Source: Flavobacteriales bacterium UBA2669 (lineage in GTDB: Bacteria; Bacteroidota; Bacteroidia; Flavobacteriales_E; Vicingaceae). Taken from it: 64,000 nt of DNA. Below the pieces are notes generated by a model. That model ran no database searches, was not told where the DNA came from, and was given only the letters and a program-made list of their open reading frames with translations. The position numbers and the translations under genes are program-made. Where the stretch lies: contig DEMN01000008.1 of assembly GCA_002359215.1 (NCBI GenBank), positions 206,257-270,256 of the forward strand, in the 5' to 3' direction. Shown piece by piece: positions 60,243 to 64,000 of the stretch (positions are counted from its first letter, which is position 1; each line of letters starts with the position of its first letter).

Positions 60243-61529
60243 ATGGAAAATTCAACTATAAATAAAGAAACATCATCTTACTTAGATATGGAACTTCTGC
60301 GTTTTTCAACAGCAGGAAGTGTTGATGATGGTAAGAGTACTTTAATAGGAAGGTTACTGTATGATTCAAAATCTATTTTTGTAGACCAATATGAGGCTAT
60401 TGAAGAAACGAGTAGAAGAAAAGGTGATGAAACTGTCAATTTAGCACTTTTAACCGATGGGTTAAGGGCTGAAAGGGAACAAGGGATAACTATTGATGTG
60501 GCGTATAGGTATTTTGCTACTCCAAAACGTAAGTTTATTATAGCAGATACTCCTGGGCACATTCAATATACCAGAAATATGGTTACAGGAGCTTCTACAT
60601 CTAATTTGTCAATTATTCTTGTTGATGCTCGTCAAGGAGTAGTTGAACAAACTTGTCGTCATACATTTATTTCTTCATTGTTAGGAATTCCTCATGTAGT
60701 TTTTTGTATAAACAAAATGGATTTAGTAGATTATTCAGAGGAAGTTTTTGAAAAAATTAAAAAAGATTTAGAGGCATTTTCTTCTAAACTTGAGGTAAGA
60801 GATATTCATTTTGTTCCTATTAGTGCACTAAGGGGGGATAATGTAGTAAACAAATCTAAAAATATGTCTTGGTATCAAGGATCAACATTAATGTATTTGT
60901 TAGAAAATATCCATATAGGGAGCGATTATAATCATGTTGACTGTAGACTTCCTGTTCAGTACGTTGTTAGACCACAGTCGGATCAATTTCATGATTTTAG
61001 AGGTTATTCAGGAAGAATTGCAGGAGGAATTTTTAAAAAAGGAGATGAGGTTGTGGTGTTACCATCAGGTTTTTCTTCTAAGATAAAATCGATTCATATT
61101 TATAATAGTGAAATAGAAGAAGCTTTTTCGCCAATGTCTGTAACGATGACTTTAGAAGATGATATTGACATAAGTAGAGGAGATATGATTGTGAGAGAAA
61201 ACAACCAACCCAATGTTAGTCAAGATTTAGATTTAATGATATGTTGGTTAAACGATAAACCAATGATTAATGGAGGTAAATATGCCATTAAACATACTAC
61301 TAATGATGCACGTTGTATTATTAAAGAAGTTAAGTACAAGGTCAATATTAATACGCTTCATAGAATTGAAGATGATAAAGTTATTAACACTAATGATATA
61401 GCTAGGATTACAATAAGAACTACTCGTCCGTTATTGTTTGATAAATACAGTAGGAATAGGATTACGGGGAGTTTAATATTGATTAATGAGGCAACAAATG
61501 AAACAGTTGGAGCTGCAATGATAGTATAA
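60243..61529 (+). CDS. cysN: Sulfate adenylyltransferase subunit 1 (GTPase)
   Basis: A 428-residue CysN, the EF-Tu-like GTPase partner of CysD. G1 is GSVDDGKST (25-33), G3 is DTPGH (ADTPGHIQYTRNM) and G4 is NKMD (CINKMDLVD). It is shorter than the roughly 475-residue E. coli CysN and there is no fused APS kinase (CysC) domain. Neither cysC nor cysH is in the window, so the next assimilation steps are encoded elsewhere. It is 18 bases after cysD and closed by a strong terminator. Confidence 0.96.
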   Translation: MENSTINKETSSYLDMELLRFSTAGSVDDGKSTLIGRLLYDSKSIFVDQYEAIEETSRRKGDETVNLALLTDGLRAEREQGITIDVAYRYFATPKRKFIIADTPGHIQYTRNMVTGASTSNLSIILVDARQGVVEQTCRHTFISSLLGIPHVVFCINKMDLVDYSEEVFEKIKKDLEAFSSKLEVRDIHFVPISALRGDNVVNKSKNMSWYQGSTLMYLLENIHIGSDYNHVDCRLPVQYVVRPQSDQFHDFRGYSGRIAGGIFKKGDEVVVLPSGFSSKIKSIHIYNSEIEEAFSPMSVTMTLEDDIDISRGDMIVRENNQPNVSQDLDLMICWLNDKPMINGGKYAIKHTTNDARCIIKEVKYKVNINTLHRIEDDKVINTNDIARITIRTTRPLLFDKYSRNRITGSLILINEATNETVGAAMIV

Positions 61530-61558
61530 TTATTAACTATTTAATGGTGTAGTTGTTG

Positions 61559-61594
61559 AAAAGTTGGCATGATATCATGCCAACTTTTTTGTTT
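61559..61594 (+). terminator. Intrinsic terminator of cysDN
   Basis: A perfect inverted repeat centred on GATATC (AAAAGTTGGCAT on the left arm with its complement on the right), followed by T residues, 29 bases after the cysN stop. Confidence 0.92.
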
Positions 61595-61624
61595 ATTAGC
61601 GTAAAATTTACCCAAACTTAATAT

Positions 61625-61650
61625 GTTAATTCTATTAACTTAGTATCTTT
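61625..61650 (+). promoter_or_regulatory. Dyad and degenerate promoter element upstream of the PKD gene
   Basis: GTTAAT-TCT-ATTAAC (61625-61639) is a perfect 6-bp dyad directly upstream of TATCTTTA (61643-61650), one mismatch from TAnnTTTG. It would sit in the promoter spacer, where an operator would act. The remaining leader of about 115 bases shows nothing clear. Confidence 0.3.
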
Positions 61651-61764
61651 ATAGTTCAATTGTTGATTAGTATAGATTAAAGTATATAGTAAGGCAACCT
61701 AACTGATTAATTGTCGTCTGAAAATTAGAATAAAACTAATGCCACATACCTAAAAACTTTCAAT

Positions 61765-64000
61765 ATGAATAAATTATTTACGCTATTATTTTTATTTTTT
61801 TTAATTATAGTTGGAAATAACAAACTAAAAGCACACTCTGTACAAGTAGGTTATTGTTATAATTGTAATGGTGATTTACGAATTTGGGTAGAACATTGGC
61901 ATAGTACAGAACCAATTGGTTCTACAACAATGACTTTAAATGTTACTGTAAATGGAGTAACAACACAACAAACAGGATCTCCAAGCACAGGTATTCAGAA
62001 TACTAATGTAAATAATTTACCTGGATGTACTACTCCCATAACTATATTTGGTAGTTGTCCTGGACAAGCAAATACCTATAATGATTGGGTGTCTTATGAC
62101 TTTCCTGGTATGCCAACCAATACTCCTATTACGATAGAGATTGTGTCAGGTAATACTGTATTTACACAAGATGGTTGTGGGATGTACCCTGCCTCTACGG
62201 GACTAATAATTATCCCACCACCACCAACATATCCAGATATTACAGAATGTGGAGGAAATGGAAATACAGTAGGACCTTTTAATTTCCCTGCTGGTAATAC
62301 ATGGACAAATAGTAATCCAGCAATAGGTTTGCCGGCAAGTGGTACAGGAAATATACCTGCTTTTACACCAACCAATAGCTCTACTATACAAACTGCTACA
62401 ATTACTATGTCAAATACCTGTGGAACTACTTCTTTTGATATAACTATTGTTCCTGCTCCAACAGCTAATTTTTCTGCTCCAGGTATAGGAGGTGCATCTG
62501 TATGTCCTGGTCAACCAGTAACATTTACTGATACATCCACACCTGTTCCGGGAAGTAATATTGTTAGTTGGGAATGGGATTTTGGTGATGGTTCGCCACT
62601 TATTAATACACAAAATCCAACACACACATTTCCTTTAAATCCGTTGAGTTATAATGTTACTTTAACGGTTACAGATGCTAATGGGTGTTCAACGGTATTA
62701 ACTCAAACAATAAACTTTGGAGGTCCTACTGCAGATTTTAATGCTTTGAATGTCTGTGATGGAAATGCAATAAATTTTAACGATGCATCCACACCTGCAG
62801 CAACAATAACCAATTGGAGTTGGGATTTTAATAATGATGGGATTGTAGATAACACTCAACAAAACCCTTCCTATTCTTACCCTGGACCTGGCTCATATCA
62901 GGTTGAACTAATGGTCGAAGCAAATGGCGGATGTAAGGATTCTATTGTTAAAACAGTAGTTGTCAATCCAAATCCAACGGCTAATTTTAATGCTAACAAT
63001 GAATGTTTAGGCACCGCTGTCACATTTAATGATATGTCTTTAGTTGCTACGGGAAATATAATAGGTTGGGCTTGGGATTTTGGAGATAACTCTCCTGTTA
63101 ATAACACCCAAAATCCAAGTTATGGTTATGCCGCTGCAGGTCTCTACAATGTAACTTTAACAGTTACCTCTGATAGTGGTTGCACAAATAATATCACAAT
63201 TCCTATAGAAGTTTATTCTAATCCTATCGCAGAATTTTCAGCCGATACAGCTTGTGCAGGTTTTAATACTAGTTTTGCAGATCTAAGTACTGCTGGAAGT
63301 GGGGGAAATGTCACTAATTGGGAATGGGATTTTGATAATGATAATAACCCTGATGATTTTACTCAAAATCCTTCATATATTTTTCCAGGACCGGGAACAT
63401 ATCCTGTAAACCTTTCTATTACAGATGTTACAGGTTGTGTACATGATACTACAATAAACATAAGTGTGTCTCCCCAACCAACCGCTGATTTTACTTTTAC
63501 CAATGAGTGTTTTGGAACACTTTCAACTTTTACAGATGTATCATTACCTAATGGAGGAACAATTTCAAATTGGAGTTGGGATTTTGATAATGATGGGATT
63601 GTAGATAATATTAACCAAAATCCCACAAATGCCTTTCCTGCTCCAGGTAGTTACACTACTGAATTGCATATAGAAACAGCCTTAGGCTGTGTTGATTCTA
63701 TCACTAAAACGGTTACAGTTCATCCAGTTCCTGTGGCTCATTTCGGACCTTCTGATGTTTGTTTAAATACTCCAACTCAATTTACGGACTCTTCAACTGT
63801 GTTAACAGGAAATATTGTAGGTTGGCAATGGGATTTTGGAGATGGAGTAGGAACAAGTATACAACAAAATCCAATTTATACTTACTTAAACGCAGGTACT
63901 TATAATGCAACTTTAACAGTAACAACAGATAGTGGTTGTACACATACAGGAACAGTTACAGTTACTGTTTACGCTAACCCAACCGCGTCATTTATAACTG
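61765..64000 (+). CDS. PKD-repeat secreted surface protein, 3' end beyond the window
   Basis: An open frame of 745 codons with no stop before the window ends. A signal peptide (MNKLFTLLFLFFLIIVG) is followed by a Cys-containing region of about 210 residues (GYCYNCNGDLRIWVEHWHS) that I do not recognise, ending in a Pro run (IIPPPPTYP). From residue 232 there are six full PKD repeats of 83-89 residues and the start of a seventh, each with a WxWDFGD or WDFDND core and a GCT/GCV-type Cys near its end. Proteins of this kind in Bacteroidota are usually large T9SS-exported adhesins with a gliding-motility-type C terminus, which cannot be seen here. Confidence 0.88.
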   Translation, partial: MNKLFTLLFLFFLIIVGNNKLKAHSVQVGYCYNCNGDLRIWVEHWHSTEPIGSTTMTLNVTVNGVTTQQTGSPSTGIQNTNVNNLPGCTTPITIFGSCPGQANTYNDWVSYDFPGMPTNTPITIEIVSGNTVFTQDGCGMYPASTGLIIIPPPPTYPDITECGGNGNTVGPFNFPAGNTWTNSNPAIGLPASGTGNIPAFTPTNSSTIQTATITMSNTCGTTSFDITIVPAPTANFSAPGIGGASVCPGQPVTFTDTSTPVPGSNIVSWEWDFGDGSPLINTQNPTHTFPLNPLSYNVTLTVTDANGCSTVLTQTINFGGPTADFNALNVCDGNAINFNDASTPAATITNWSWDFNNDGIVDNTQQNPSYSYPGPGSYQVELMVEANGGCKDSIVKTVVVNPNPTANFNANNECLGTAVTFNDMSLVATGNIIGWAWDFGDNSPVNNTQNPSYGYAAAGLYNVTLTVTSDSGCTNNITIPIEVYSNPIAEFSADTACAGFNTSFADLSTAGSGGNVTNWEWDFDNDNNPDDFTQNPSYIFPGPGTYPVNLSITDVTGCVHDTTINISVSPQPTADFTFTNECFGTLSTFTDVSLPNGGTISNWSWDFDNDGIVDNINQNPTNAFPAPGSYTTELHIETALGCVDSITKTVTVHPVPVAHFGPSDVCLNTPTQFTDSSTVLTGNIVGWQWDFGDGVGTSIQQNPIYTYLNAGTYNATLTVTTDSGCTHTGTVTVTVYANPTASFIT
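62458..64000 (+). repeat. Tandem PKD repeats (six full, one partial)
   Basis: Repeats begin at 62458, 62725, 62974, 63223, 63478, 63730 and 63979, with steps of 249 to 267 bases. The core is WDFGDG/WDFGDN in repeats 1, 3 and 6 and WDFNND/WDFDND in repeats 2, 4 and 5. Repeats 2-3 and 5-6 align at an exact offset of 756 bases, for example 62812 with 63568 and 63052 with 63808, showing that a block of three repeats was duplicated. Confidence 0.9.

Noticed and set aside
62094..63626. Several minus-strand open frames opposite the PKD gene
   Set aside because: They are antisense shadows of the repetitive low-complexity coding sequence; no start context or family match.

Overview
The window is AT-rich DNA from a member of the Bacteroidota, most likely a Flavobacteriales-type organism. 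The evidence is a gliding/type IX secretion (T9SS) cluster porP-gldK-gldL-gldM-gldN, an alternative complex III (act) operon, a GldA-type ABC ATPase, a bacillithiol gene (bshA), a T9SS C-terminal sorting domain and a PKD-repeat adhesin-like protein. Promoters fit the Bacteroidota consensus TTG-N18-20-TAnnTTTG, and most genes lack a Shine-Dalgarno sequence. I saw no tRNA, rRNA, IS element, CRISPR array or prophage. No gap between genes exceeds 300 bases.

Layout. 1-4.4 kb: 3' part of an act operon (actB partial, actC, actD, actE, actF) closed by a strong terminator. 4.5-8.6 kb (minus): PAP2-like membrane protein, rpoN, bacilliredoxin, dtd, rsgA. 8.8-13.7 kb: gldA-like ATPase behind a structured leader, metK behind a SAM-II-type riboswitch, and an ExbB/unknown/ExbD/ExbD cluster. 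13.8-20.5 kb: DUF4271 protein, hemD, a histidine kinase with a duplicated sensor, hemW, a cyclase-family hydrolase, an AsnC/Lrp regulator and proC. 20.8-30.6 kb: topA, a degenerate arginase-fold protein, porP and gldKLMN, ending in a 42-base perfect palindrome shared as terminator with trpS. 31.6-34.2 kb: plsC, gatC and a polytopic membrane protein. 34.2-43.6 kb (minus): a six-gene block with an RND tripartite efflux pump, a TonB-dependent receptor and two unrecognised small proteins, behind one promoter with a palindrome. 43.6-51.3 kb: a helical-repeat protein, a T9SS-sorted protein carrying dockerin and cohesin-like modules, a TPR-SpoIIE phosphatase, a large MORN-2/YwqK repeat protein and a 49-residue Cys-rich protein. 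51.3-61.5 kb: cobalamin adenosyltransferase, DUF2795 protein, a BlaI/M56 pair with tandem operators, murI, bshA, M16 peptidase, nitronate monooxygenase, a PorG-like barrel and cysDN. 61.8 kb to the end: the first 745 codons of a PKD-repeat protein that runs off the window.

The strongest theme is envelope biology. The T9SS core, a PorG-like barrel, T9SS cargo candidates, TonB-system energisers and TonB-dependent uptake all sit here. The most interesting regulatory signal is that gldK and gldN, which encode the two periplasmic ring subunits, are the only genes I found with a full AAGGAGGT Shine-Dalgarno. The motor genes gldL and gldM between them have none. Other signals worth following are tandem BlaI-type operators two helical turns apart, a repeated promoter-to-ATG spacing that implies leaderless mRNAs, and two competing hairpins upstream of gldA.
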